Below, one piece after another: positions 1 through 5,719 of a stretch of 11,467 bases of DNA (position 1 is the stretch's first letter; each line of letters opens with the position of its first letter). Origin of the DNA: a bacterium. GTDB lineage: Bacteria; Chloroflexota; Dormibacteria; UBA8260; Bog-877. The notes below the pieces were generated by a model. The model saw only the letters and a program-made list of their open reading frames with translations. It was not told where the DNA came from and did no database searches. The stretch spans positions 1-11,467 of the forward strand of contig JAKAWF010000094.1 of NCBI GenBank assembly GCA_021817025.1, read 5' to 3'. The translations under genes and the position numbers were made by a program.

Positions 1-120
1 GAGTTCACTGTGTGGCAACGGCCGATAATGAGCGGCGTGTCCGATCTGGAGGTGCCGACGCGTCGGCCTCAGGTGCGCCCTTTGGGCCGCCCGGGCGCTG
101 ATCTGGTGAGGCGCGTCTGA
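1..120 (+). CDS. 3' end of an unidentified gene (partial, 39 residues visible)
   Basis: The first plus-strand frame is open from base 1 and ends in TGA at 118-120. That stop shares its last A with the ATG of the amidohydrolase (TGATG), an arrangement typical of translationally coupled operon genes. The tail is rich in Arg and Pro (for example PTRRPQVRPLGRPG) and looks like a disordered C-terminal extension. About three quarters of third codon positions are G or C, consistent with coding. I do not recognise the family and nothing catalytic is visible. It may be a real upstream operon member, or a chance open frame given its short visible length. Confidence 0.45.
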   Translation, partial: EFTVWQRPIMSGVSDLEVPTRRPQVRPLGRPGADLVRRV

Positions 121-959
121 TGATCGACTGTCACGCCCACGTGGTTCCGCCCTGGCTGCGTCCCCCGGCCTCGGCTGCCTGGCGCGACCCCTGGTTCACC
201 GTCTGCCATGCGGCCGAGCTCCCCCGGTTTGCAGCTGGCGCCGACGTGCTGGCGGCGCTTGATGAGGTCGGCCTGGAGCGGGCGGTGATCTTCGGGTGGC
301 CGTTCGCGGACCCCGGGTTGCTGCGGGACGTCAACGACTATGTGGCGGCTGAGGCGGCGGCTGGAGGCGGCCGGCTCATCGGCTTCGCCACCGTCAATCC
401 CGGCCATCCAGAGGCGCCGCGCGAAGTGCAGCGTGCCCACGCCATGGGTCTGCGCGGCCTGGGCGAGCTCAACTGTGACGGCCAGGGGTTCGAGCTCGCC
501 TGGGAGGGATCGCTGCGCAGCACCCTGATGACCTGTGCCGAGCTCTCGTGGCCGGCGCTCCTGCACGCCAGTGAGCCGGTGGGCCACGCCTATGGGGGCA
601 AGGGCCGGGCCACTCCGGAGCGGCTCTGGCGGCTGCTGGAGCCGCTCCAGCAGGAGGCCGCGGGGCTGCGGCTCTGTCTGGCTCACCTGGGGGGTGGGCT
701 GCCGTTCTACGCGCACATGCCGGAGGTGAAGCGAGTCTGCGCTCGCCTCTGGTTCGACACCGCCGCTCTTCCCTACCTCTACGAGGCGGCGGCGCTGGCC
801 CAGGTCATCTCCCTGCTGGGCGCCGAGCGCATCTGCTTCGGCAGTGACTTCCCGCTGCTCAGGCCGAAGCGGTATCTGCCCACCCTGGAGGTCCTCTCGG
901 CGGCCGACCGCAGCGCGGTGATGGGAGGGGCCGGCGGCAGTTGGCTGGGCGGGCCCTGA
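120..959 (+). CDS. Metal-dependent amidohydrolase (amidohydrolase_2 / ACMSD-like TIM barrel)
   Basis: A 279-residue protein of the amidohydrolase_2 family: single-domain TIM-barrel hydrolases or decarboxylases using one or two divalent metals in the cytoplasm. Visible metal ligands follow the family order. HAH at residues 5-7 ends strand 1, H149 and H156 lie in LLHASEPVGH, H189 in LAHLGGG, and D243 in CFGSDFPLL ends strand 8. E116 in GLGEL is also typical. The start at 120 puts MIDCHAH at the usual N-terminus, and a GGTGAGG stretch at 105-111 is a plausible ribosome site. The end is unusual: most relatives finish with a helix carrying an N-A-x-R-L pattern, whereas this one ends GGAGGSWLGGP. 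The substrate cannot be inferred, because the family spans decarboxylases, lactonases and amidases. It is probably cotranscribed with the glycosyltransferase 53 bp downstream. Confidence 0.85.
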   Translation: MIDCHAHVVPPWLRPPASAAWRDPWFTVCHAAELPRFAAGADVLAALDEVGLERAVIFGWPFADPGLLRDVNDYVAAEAAAGGGRLIGFATVNPGHPEAPREVQRAHAMGLRGLGELNCDGQGFELAWEGSLRSTLMTCAELSWPALLHASEPVGHAYGGKGRATPERLWRLLEPLQQEAAGLRLCLAHLGGGLPFYAHMPEVKRVCARLWFDTAALPYLYEAAALAQVISLLGAERICFGSDFPLLRPKRYLPTLEVLSAADRSAVMGGAGGSWLGGP

Positions 960-1012
960 GCAGCCGAAGCGGCGCTCGCGCTGGGGCTGTCGCCCCTACG
1001 GGGATCGCCAGC

Positions 1013-2308
1013 ATGGACCGCCAGCCCCTGGCATTCGCCATCGTTTCAATGGAAGGCCCGGATCAGTACAGCCAGGCCGGCGGCCTGGGGGTGCGGGTCG
1101 CCCATCTCAGCCGCGCCCTGGCCGAGGCGGGGTACTCGACCAGTCTGTTCTTCGTGGGTGACCCGGAGCTGGCCCCGACCGAGCTGACGGAAGGGGTGCG
1201 GCTGCACCGCCTCGCCCAGGAGGTCTCCCGGCAGTTCCCTCGGGGGATCTACCACGGGGAGGAGGCCAAGAGACGCTTCCTGGAGGCCAACTTTCCTGAA
1301 CAGCTGGTCAGCGAGTGGGTGGTCCCCGCCGTGGAGGGAGGCCTGACGCCGGTCCTCCTGTTCGAGGAGTGGCAGACGGCGAGCTGGGTCCGCCGAGTAT
1401 CGGACCTGCTCTGGCAGCGTGGCGTCAGGGACCGCTGCCTGCTGGTCTGGAACGCCAACAATCAGTTTGGGTTTGACGGGATGGACTGGGCGGCGCTGGC
1501 CTACACCGCTTCCGTCACCACCATCAGCCGCTATATGCGGGTGCTGGTTCAGGCCCGTGGGATCGACCCCATCATCATCCCCAACGGGATCCCGGGAGCC
1601 GCCCTCGTGGCGCCGCCGCCGGGGCCGGTGAGGGCGCTGCGGGCGGCTGCGGCGCCGCGCCCGGTGGTCTTGAAGATTGGACGCTTCCACCCCGACAAGC
1701 GTTGGCAGCAGGCGATTCGGGCGATGGCCCTGCTGCGCACCGCTCAACACCCGGTGCGGATGGTGGCGCGGGGAGGGGGTGAGCGCCACGGAACTCAGCT
1801 GATGGAGGAGGCCAGGGGTTTGGGACTGTCGGTGCGGCGCTGGGAGGAGCCCATCGCGGAGGTGGCCGACCTGGTCCGAGCGCTGCGCCTCACCGCCGAT
1901 GCCGACATTCTGGAGCTGGGGTCGTTCTTGCCGGAGTCGCTCCTGCCGGTCCTCTACGCCTCCTCCCTGGCGGTGCTGGCCAACTCTGGTTTCGAGCCCT
2001 TCGGGCTGGTGGGCCTCGAGACCATGGCGGCGAGGGGAGTGGCGGTCGTGGGGGCAACCGGCGAGGACTACGCGCGCCATCTCCACAACTGCCTGGTGGT
2101 GCAGACCGATGACCCCGCCGAGCTGGCCTTCGCGATCTCCCAACTGGAGGCCGACCCAGACCTGGTGGCCGCCATCAGGCGGTCGGGGAGAGCCACCGCG
2201 GCCACCTACACCTGGGCCGAGGTCATCGCCGCCGACCTGATCCCGATGCTGCCCATGCTGGCCAGGCGCCAGATGGCCCGTTGGCCGGGTCCCGAGCTGA
2301 TCGGTTGA
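1013..2308 (+). CDS. GT-B glycosyltransferase (GT4/GT5-like)
   Basis: A 431-residue cytoplasmic retaining glycosyltransferase of the GT-B fold, expected to move sugar from a nucleotide-sugar donor to an unknown acceptor. The N-terminal domain opens with a beta-strand followed by YSQAGGLGVRVAHLSRAL (residues 19-36), the glycine-rich loop shared by glycogen-synthase-type and GT4 enzymes. VWNANNQFGFDGMDW (145-159) and TTISRYM (169-175) follow. The C-terminal domain starts near VLKIGRFHPDKRW (219-231), with K221, R224 and K229 as likely phosphate contacts. FEPFGLVGLE contains the EX7E donor-site pair E328/E336. I chose ATG 1013 because the fold begins at once after it and GGGGAT lies 7 bases upstream at 1000-1005. 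The frame also allows a TTG at 941, overlapping the previous gene, but that adds 24 low-complexity residues with no family likeness. Acceptor and product are unknown. Confidence 0.82.
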   Translation: MDRQPLAFAIVSMEGPDQYSQAGGLGVRVAHLSRALAEAGYSTSLFFVGDPELAPTELTEGVRLHRLAQEVSRQFPRGIYHGEEAKRRFLEANFPEQLVSEWVVPAVEGGLTPVLLFEEWQTASWVRRVSDLLWQRGVRDRCLLVWNANNQFGFDGMDWAALAYTASVTTISRYMRVLVQARGIDPIIIPNGIPGAALVAPPPGPVRALRAAAAPRPVVLKIGRFHPDKRWQQAIRAMALLRTAQHPVRMVARGGGERHGTQLMEEARGLGLSVRRWEEPIAEVADLVRALRLTADADILELGSFLPESLLPVLYASSLAVLANSGFEPFGLVGLETMAARGVAVVGATGEDYARHLHNCLVVQTDDPAELAFAISQLEADPDLVAAIRRSGRATAATYTWAEVIAADLIPMLPMLARRQMARWPGPELIG

Positions 2309-3552
2309 GCATCCCCCCGCAGGGGCCACGGAGCGCCCCGGCGCAGAGCGGGCTGGCCATCCATCTGCCATTGCTCCTGATCACCTTCTGGATAGGCTTC
2401 AACCTGCGCGCAGCGATCCTGGGGGTGCCCCCCGTGCTCTCTGTGATCCGCGCCGATCTCCACTTGTCCTACACCGAGGCCGGGCTCCTGAGCGGGCTGC
2501 CCATCCTCGCCTTTGCGGCGGTGGCCCTGCCAGCTTCGGCGCTGGTGCGGCGCTGGGGCGGCTACTCGGTGGTGGGCGCGGGACTGGCGGTGGCCGCCAC
2601 GGGGGAGTTGCTGAGGGTGGTTCCCGGCGGGGTGGCACCACTCTTCGCCGGGACCGCGTTGATGGGCACAGGTATCGCCCTCACCCAGCCGGGGCTTCCG
2701 GCCCTCTTCCAGCGCTGGTTCAGGGGCCGGGTGCAGACCGCCTCCGTGACCCTGACGCTCGGGATCACGGTGGGGGAGACGATCTCGGCCAGCATCTCCC
2801 GGCCGGTGCTCTACGCGCTGCTCCACAGCTGGCAGGGCACCATGGTCGTTTGGGGAGGGTTGGGGACCAGCTGCCTCGTGATCTGGCTGGTGCGCGTCCC
2901 CCGGTTCCCGGTGGGGCTCTCAGAGGGCAGCCCCTGGGCGCTGGGGAAGCTGTTCGGGTCGCCCCAGCTGTGGGCTGTGTACATCTGCTTCGGGGGCCAG
3001 TCCCTGGTCTTCTTCGCGGCCAACACCTGGATCCCCACCTCCGTTGTCGGCGGGCCCCACTCCCCGCTCGCCAGCCTCAGTCTGGCCGTCCTCAACGGGG
3101 TCATGGTCCCAGTCGACGTGGGGCTGATCCTGCTCGGGCGCTCCTTCGCCACCAGCCGCTGGTTCTACCTGGCCAGCGGCGGTGCGATGGTGGTGGGGAG
3201 TGCCGGCTGGCTCTGGTTCGGTCACCAGCTGCCCCTCCTGTTCGCGGCCCTGATGGGGATCGGGGTGGCCATGAACTTCGCCGGCCTGCTGGCGTATCCA
3301 CCCCTGGTGGCCGGACCCGCCAGGGTCGCGCCCATGAGCGCGGTGATGCTGACCATCGGCTACGCCTGCGCCTTCTGCGGACCGGTGCTGGGCGGGGTGG
3401 CGATCGACCTGGGCGGTGGCGACAGCTCTCCCTTCATACCGATCGCGGTGGCATCCGCGATCATGGTGGTGGCGGCGACCCAGGTCCGGTCCCACCTGCC
3501 GCCGACCGTGTCGGGACGAACCGAGGCGGAGCCGCTGGCGGTGGCGACCTGA
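2305..3552 (+). CDS. MFS transporter, CynX/NimT-like
   Basis: A hydrophobic protein of about 415 residues with roughly twelve predicted membrane helices, in the inner membrane. The start of TM1 (FNLRAAILGVPPVLSVIRAD), followed by LSYTEAGLLSGLPILAFA, matches the pattern of the CynX/NimT (cyanate and 2-nitroimidazole transporter) branch of the major facilitator superfamily. A charged RRWGG loop lies where the MFS motif A between TM2 and TM3 is expected. The substrate cannot be read from sequence; members move small organic anions or export drugs. I chose TTG 2305, whose bases overlap the glycosyltransferase TGA (TTGA), because it keeps overlap minimal. TTG 2281, eight codons earlier, is equally readable, and neither has a convincing Shine-Dalgarno. 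No good ATG exists before TM1. Confidence 0.8.
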   Translation: MSIPPQGPRSAPAQSGLAIHLPLLLITFWIGFNLRAAILGVPPVLSVIRADLHLSYTEAGLLSGLPILAFAAVALPASALVRRWGGYSVVGAGLAVAATGELLRVVPGGVAPLFAGTALMGTGIALTQPGLPALFQRWFRGRVQTASVTLTLGITVGETISASISRPVLYALLHSWQGTMVVWGGLGTSCLVIWLVRVPRFPVGLSEGSPWALGKLFGSPQLWAVYICFGGQSLVFFAANTWIPTSVVGGPHSPLASLSLAVLNGVMVPVDVGLILLGRSFATSRWFYLASGGAMVVGSAGWLWFGHQLPLLFAALMGIGVAMNFAGLLAYPPLVAGPARVAPMSAVMLTIGYACAFCGPVLGGVAIDLGGGDSSPFIPIAVASAIMVVAATQVRSHLPPTVSGRTEAEPLAVAT

Positions 3553-3559
3553 TCAAAGC

Positions 3560-3565
3560 GGAGGA
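3560..3565 (+). promoter_or_regulatory. Ribosome binding site of the MBL hydrolase
   Basis: GGAGGA lies 7 bases upstream of GTG 3573. It fixes the start of the MBL hydrolase there, although the frame stays open far upstream into the transporter gene. Confidence 0.75.
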
Positions 3566-3572
3566 CAGACCT

Positions 3573-4208
3573 GTGAGTCATGGCAACTACCCCGACTGGG
3601 ACTTCGAAGGCGAGCTCCTGGTCCGGCGGCGGCGGGTGGGCCCGCTCGACAATGCCGCCTACGTGGTCGCCTGCCCGAGGAGTGGGGAGGCGGTGCTGAT
3701 CGATGCCGCCGACGAGGCCGAACGGCTGGTGGAGGCGGTGGGTGACCTGAGACTGGTGGCGATCCTGGAGACTCACGGCCACGCCGATCACTGGCAGGCT
3801 CTGCCCCATCTCAGCCGCCGTTTCGCGGGCGCTTGGGTGGGGGCTCACCAGGCGGATCTGGAGATGTTCCCGCCGCCACCGCCGGGCCACCGGCTGGAGC
3901 ACGGCGAGGAGGTCCGCTTCGGTGACTGCCGGCTGAGGGTCCTCCACACTCCCGGCCACACCCCTGGCAGCGTCTGCTTCCTCGGGCCAGGGATGGTCTT
4001 CACCGGCGACACCCTGTTCCCGGGCGGCCCGGGAGCGACCAGACCACCGCTGGGGGACTTTCCCACCATCGTGCGCAGCATCCGCGCTCAGCTGATGGCC
4101 CTCGACGACCGCACGATCGTCTACCCCGGGCACGGGGACTCGACCACGATCGGGGGGGAGCGGGCTGCTTTCGGAGCCTGGGAGGCGCGCACCGTCTCCG
4201 TCTCCTGA
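3573..4208 (+). CDS. MBL-fold metallo-hydrolase (glyoxalase II-like)
   Basis: A 211-residue cytoplasmic metallo-beta-lactamase-fold hydrolase, the short form without a C-terminal glyoxalase II helical domain. Metal ligands are complete: H68, H70, D72 and H73 in THGHADH, H129 in HTPGHTPGS, D146 in FTGDTLF, and H187 in VYPGHGDSTTIGGER. VGPLDNAAYVV (residues 22-32) is the usual opening strand pair of actinobacterial-type members. Such proteins hydrolyse thioesters (for example S-lactoyl-thiols) or related esters; the substrate here is not known. The start is GTG 3573, supported by a near-perfect Shine-Dalgarno; the frame upstream is only a shadow of the transporter gene. It begins 20 bp after the transporter stop, so it is probably cotranscribed. 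Its stop faces the rnhB stop with 3 bp between. Confidence 0.88.
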   Translation: MSHGNYPDWDFEGELLVRRRRVGPLDNAAYVVACPRSGEAVLIDAADEAERLVEAVGDLRLVAILETHGHADHWQALPHLSRRFAGAWVGAHQADLEMFPPPPPGHRLEHGEEVRFGDCRLRVLHTPGHTPGSVCFLGPGMVFTGDTLFPGGPGATRPPLGDFPTIVRSIRAQLMALDDRTIVYPGHGDSTTIGGERAAFGAWEARTVSVS

Positions 4209-4211
4209 AGC

Positions 4212-4814
4212 TCAGAAGGGCAGCCCCGCCTGGAGGTGGACGAAGCTGCGGCGGTGGTGGGGAGTCAACCCGTGCAAGGAGATGGCCCGCAGATGCCTGG
4301 CGCTGCCATACCCCTTGTTGCCCTCCCAGCCGTACTGCGGGTACTCCAGGGCCAATGCCCGCATCAGGTGATCCCGGTGGACCTTGGCCACTATCGAAGC
4401 CGCCGATATGGCCGGCACCAGCTGGTCACCCCTGACCACCGACCGATAGCAGCTGGACGAGTTGAGCCTGAGGTTGCCGTCAATCAGGTAGAGGGGCGCT
4501 GCCACCCGCCCCAACAGACCCTCGAACGCGGTCCGATTGGCCCAGCCGATGCCATGGAGATCGATCAGTTGAGAGCTCACGCTGAACACCTCCACGGCTT
4601 CCGCCGCCTGCCGGATCAGGGGCTCCACAAGCTCCCGCTGCGCCTCGCTGAGCTGTTTGCTGTCGCGCAGCAACGGATGCCGAAACCGCGGGTCGAGCCT
4701 GATGGCAGCGGCCACCAGCGGTCCCGCCAGCGCTCCTCTGCCGACCTCGTCCAGGCCGCAGGCATCGGCCGGGAAGTCGGTGCCCTGCTCGGGTGGCCCC
4801 TCCGGTGACAGCAC
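4212..4814 (-). CDS. rnhB: Ribonuclease HII
   Basis: A 200-residue cytoplasmic endonuclease that cleaves the RNA strand of RNA-DNA hybrids and initiates removal of single misincorporated ribonucleotides. Family signatures are clear: CGLDEVGRGALAGPLVAAA (residues 19-37) holds catalytic D22 and E23 and the GRG junction-sensing loop. DSKQLSE (51-57) follows. The third and fourth acidic residues are probably D112 (LIDGN) and D130 (RGDQ). SAASIVAKVHRD (137-148) and NKGYGSARH (166-174), with the conserved tyrosine Y169, complete the fold. The length is normal. The start is GTG 4814: an in-frame TAG lies only four codons upstream and no later start keeps the DEVGRG domain intact. TAGAGT, a weak -10 look-alike, sits at 4821-4826, six bases before the GTG, with no -35 and no clear Shine-Dalgarno. 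The 4815-4999 stretch upstream holds no gene I can support. Confidence 0.95.
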   Translation of the reverse strand: MLSPEGPPEQGTDFPADACGLDEVGRGALAGPLVAAAIRLDPRFRHPLLRDSKQLSEAQRELVEPLIRQAAEAVEVFSVSSQLIDLHGIGWANRTAFEGLLGRVAAPLYLIDGNLRLNSSSCYRSVVRGDQLVPAISAASIVAKVHRDHLMRALALEYPQYGWEGNKGYGSARHLRAISLHGLTPHHRRSFVHLQAGLPF

Positions 4815-4999
4815 CAGCCAACTCTAAGCCGTGTGTCAGCCGCCTCGCCCGAGCCCAGGAGGCCGAGGCCATCCTCCCCTGGAAGGCGGGAGTCGAGCCC
4901 CAAGGCTGATGGCGGGCAGTCCCGGGGCAGTCGCAGCGGCCGGCTGTCGGCGGGCCCGCCATTCCCGGCGCGGTCCGATCCGCCCTGGCCGCGTCCTCG

Positions 5000-5019
5000 G
5001 CCCCTGACGGATCAGGGGC
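5000..5019 (-). terminator. Perfect 8-bp hairpin ending the padR operon
   Basis: GCCCCTGA and TCAGGGGC form a perfect 8-bp stem around a four-base loop. On the minus-strand transcript the loop reads UCCG, which fits the stable UNCG class, although it closes on an A-U pair. The hairpin begins two bases after the stop codon of the small Gly/Cys-rich gene, exactly where a terminator or 3' stabilising stem is expected. No U-run follows, so it may need Rho or act by structure alone. Termination is inferred; the stem itself is seen directly. Confidence 0.55.
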
Positions 5020-5021
5020 GC

Positions 5022-5234
5022 TCAGCCGGCGTTCTTCGGCAGCTGGCTGAGCTGGTCCAGCACGTCCGCCAGCTCCTGCTCCAGGTCGCGCTGGTAGCTC
5101 TCGAGTGAACTCCTGGCGGCGATCGCGTCCCGCTGACGTCCCCGCCCGCCCCCGGGGGACCCGCCCCCGCAGCCGGATCGGCACCCGCAACCCTGGACTT
5201 GGACCGGTCCGATCCCGCCTGTTTGACCGAGCAT
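5022..5234 (-). CDS. Small Gly/Cys-rich protein with C-terminal helix (DUF5320-like layout)
   Basis: A 70-residue protein. Residues 1-15 are Gly-rich (LGQTGGIGP), CGCRSGC (16-22) places three cysteines close together, then comes a Gly/Arg-rich stretch (GGGSPGGGRGRQRD). The last 25 residues form an amphipathic, probably coiled-coil helix (SLESYQRDLEQELADVLDQL). This order resembles DUF5320-type proteins, which often sit beside iron-sulfur or Mo-Fe cofactor proteins, but the match is one of layout, not a strong motif. The start is ATG 5234, which shares its A with the padR stop (TGATG) and has GGGAGGA 7 bases upstream; an adjacent GTG at 5237 is less well spaced. The overlap implies coupled translation with padR. 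Its function is unknown. It may be a ligand or metal-binding partner of the repressor, or its regulated target. Confidence 0.72.
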   Translation of the reverse strand: MLGQTGGIGPVQVQGCGCRSGCGGGSPGGGRGRQRDAIAARSSLESYQRDLEQELADVLDQLSQLPKNAG

Positions 5235-5632
5235 CACGCTGTCCTCCCTGACTCCTCGTAGCGCTTGATGAAGGTCGCGACGCGGGCCTGGTGGAGGCGC
5301 AGTGACTCCACCCAGGCCGCCAGTAGACTCATGCCTTCATTGGTGATTTCGTAGGTCCGCTTGAGCGGACCGGGCAGGTCCGGGCGCCAGTTCGACTGGA
5401 CCAAACCGTCATTTTCCAAAGACCGCAGCAGGCGGTAGAGATTGCCCAGGTCCACCCGGGTCTCGCCGACGATCTCGGCCAGCTCCTCGGCCAGCTGGTA
5501 CCCGTGGCCGGGGCCCTTCCGGAGGAGCAGGAGCAGCGCGGGCTCCACGAACCTCTCGATCCGCGCCTGGACCTCGAAGCTGCCGGCATCGACCCGGCAC
5601 CGGCAGCGTGACTGTCGTCTGGGACCCACCAC
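5234..5632 (-). CDS. PadR-family transcriptional repressor
   Basis: A 132-residue DNA-binding regulator. The winged helix runs from about residue 24 to 110: IERFVEPALLLLLRKGPGHGYQLAEEL carries the PadR hallmark HGY, DLGNLYRLLRSLENDGLVQSNW is the recognition helix and turn, and KRTYEITNEGMSLLAAW is the wing followed by the C-terminal dimerisation helix. The single short C-terminal helix places it in the small PadR class. The N-terminal extension has a Cys-Arg-Cys pair at residues 10-12, unusual enough to suggest metal or redox sensing. Starts possible are GTG 5632 or the adjacent GTG 5629. I prefer 5632 because the promoter places the transcript start almost on it (leaderless); no Shine-Dalgarno is present. 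It heads a two-gene operon and is divergent from the acyl-CoA carboxylase gene. Autoregulation is likely from the palindrome in its promoter. Confidence 0.88.
   Translation of the reverse strand: MVGPRRQSRCRCRVDAGSFEVQARIERFVEPALLLLLRKGPGHGYQLAEELAEIVGETRVDLGNLYRLLRSLENDGLVQSNWRPDLPGPLKRTYEITNEGMSLLAAWVESLRLHQARVATFIKRYEESGRTA
5242..5248 (-). promoter_or_regulatory. Strong ribosome binding site of the small Gly/Cys-rich gene
   Basis: GGGAGGA on the minus strand lies inside the last codons of padR, 7 bases before ATG 5234 and 4 before GTG 5237. It supports the small gene as real and favours the ATG start. Confidence 0.7.
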
Positions 5633-5638
5633 GGCTTG

Positions 5639-5667
5639 ACTGTAGGCGTGTTACATATGTAAGTCAA
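5639..5667 (-). promoter_or_regulatory. Promoter of the padR operon
   Basis: On the minus strand, TTGACT (5667-5662) is a 5/6 match to the sigma-70-type -35 box and TACAGT (5644-5639) a 4/6 match to the -10, separated by exactly 17 bases. Only six bases lie between the -10 and GTG 5632, so transcription should begin at or next to the start codon, giving a leaderless or near-leaderless mRNA. Confidence 0.65.
5651..5662. promoter_or_regulatory. Palindromic probable PadR operator
   Basis: TTACATATGTAA is a perfect 12-bp palindrome, strikingly AT-rich for this sequence. It fills most of the spacer between the -35 and -10 of the padR promoter and shares one base with the -35. PadR-family operators commonly contain inverted ATGT/ACAT half-sites, and both are present here. 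Binding would block RNA polymerase directly, so autorepression is the simplest reading. It lies about 43 bp upstream of the -10 of the divergent carboxylase gene, so an effect on that promoter is possible but less certain. Confidence 0.6.
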
Positions 5668-5704
5668 CTCTGTGGCGGTCGCCGGGGTGGCCGGAGGTGG
5701 TCTC

Positions 5705-5710
5705 TATACT
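5705..5710 (+). promoter_or_regulatory. -10 box of the carboxylase/aminotransferase operon
   Basis: TATACT (5/6 match to TATAAT) lies nine bases before ATG 5720, which would place the transcript start within about three bases of the start codon. I see no convincing -35 at 16-19 bp spacing. GGAGGT at 5692-5697 is too far from the ATG (22 bases) to be its ribosome site. Confidence 0.45.
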
Positions 5711-5719
5711 CGGCCGAAG

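Noticed and set aside
1046..2371. A 441-codon open frame antisense to the glycosyltransferase.
   Set aside because: Composition is shadow-like (Gly, Pro, Arg, His, Gln), there are no motifs, and the plus-strand gene has clear catalytic signatures.
2850..3572. A 5' extension of the MBL hydrolase frame into the transporter gene.
   Set aside because: The extension is Arg/Gly/Pro-rich and non-homologous, while GTG 3573 has a near-perfect ribosome site.
4236..4808. A 190-codon plus-strand frame opposite rnhB.
   Set aside because: It is the antisense of ribonuclease HII, whose motifs are unmistakable.
4480..5190. A 236-codon minus-strand frame covering the start of rnhB and the small Cys gene.
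   Set aside because: It overlaps two better-supported genes in another frame, has a biased composition and no recognisable domain.
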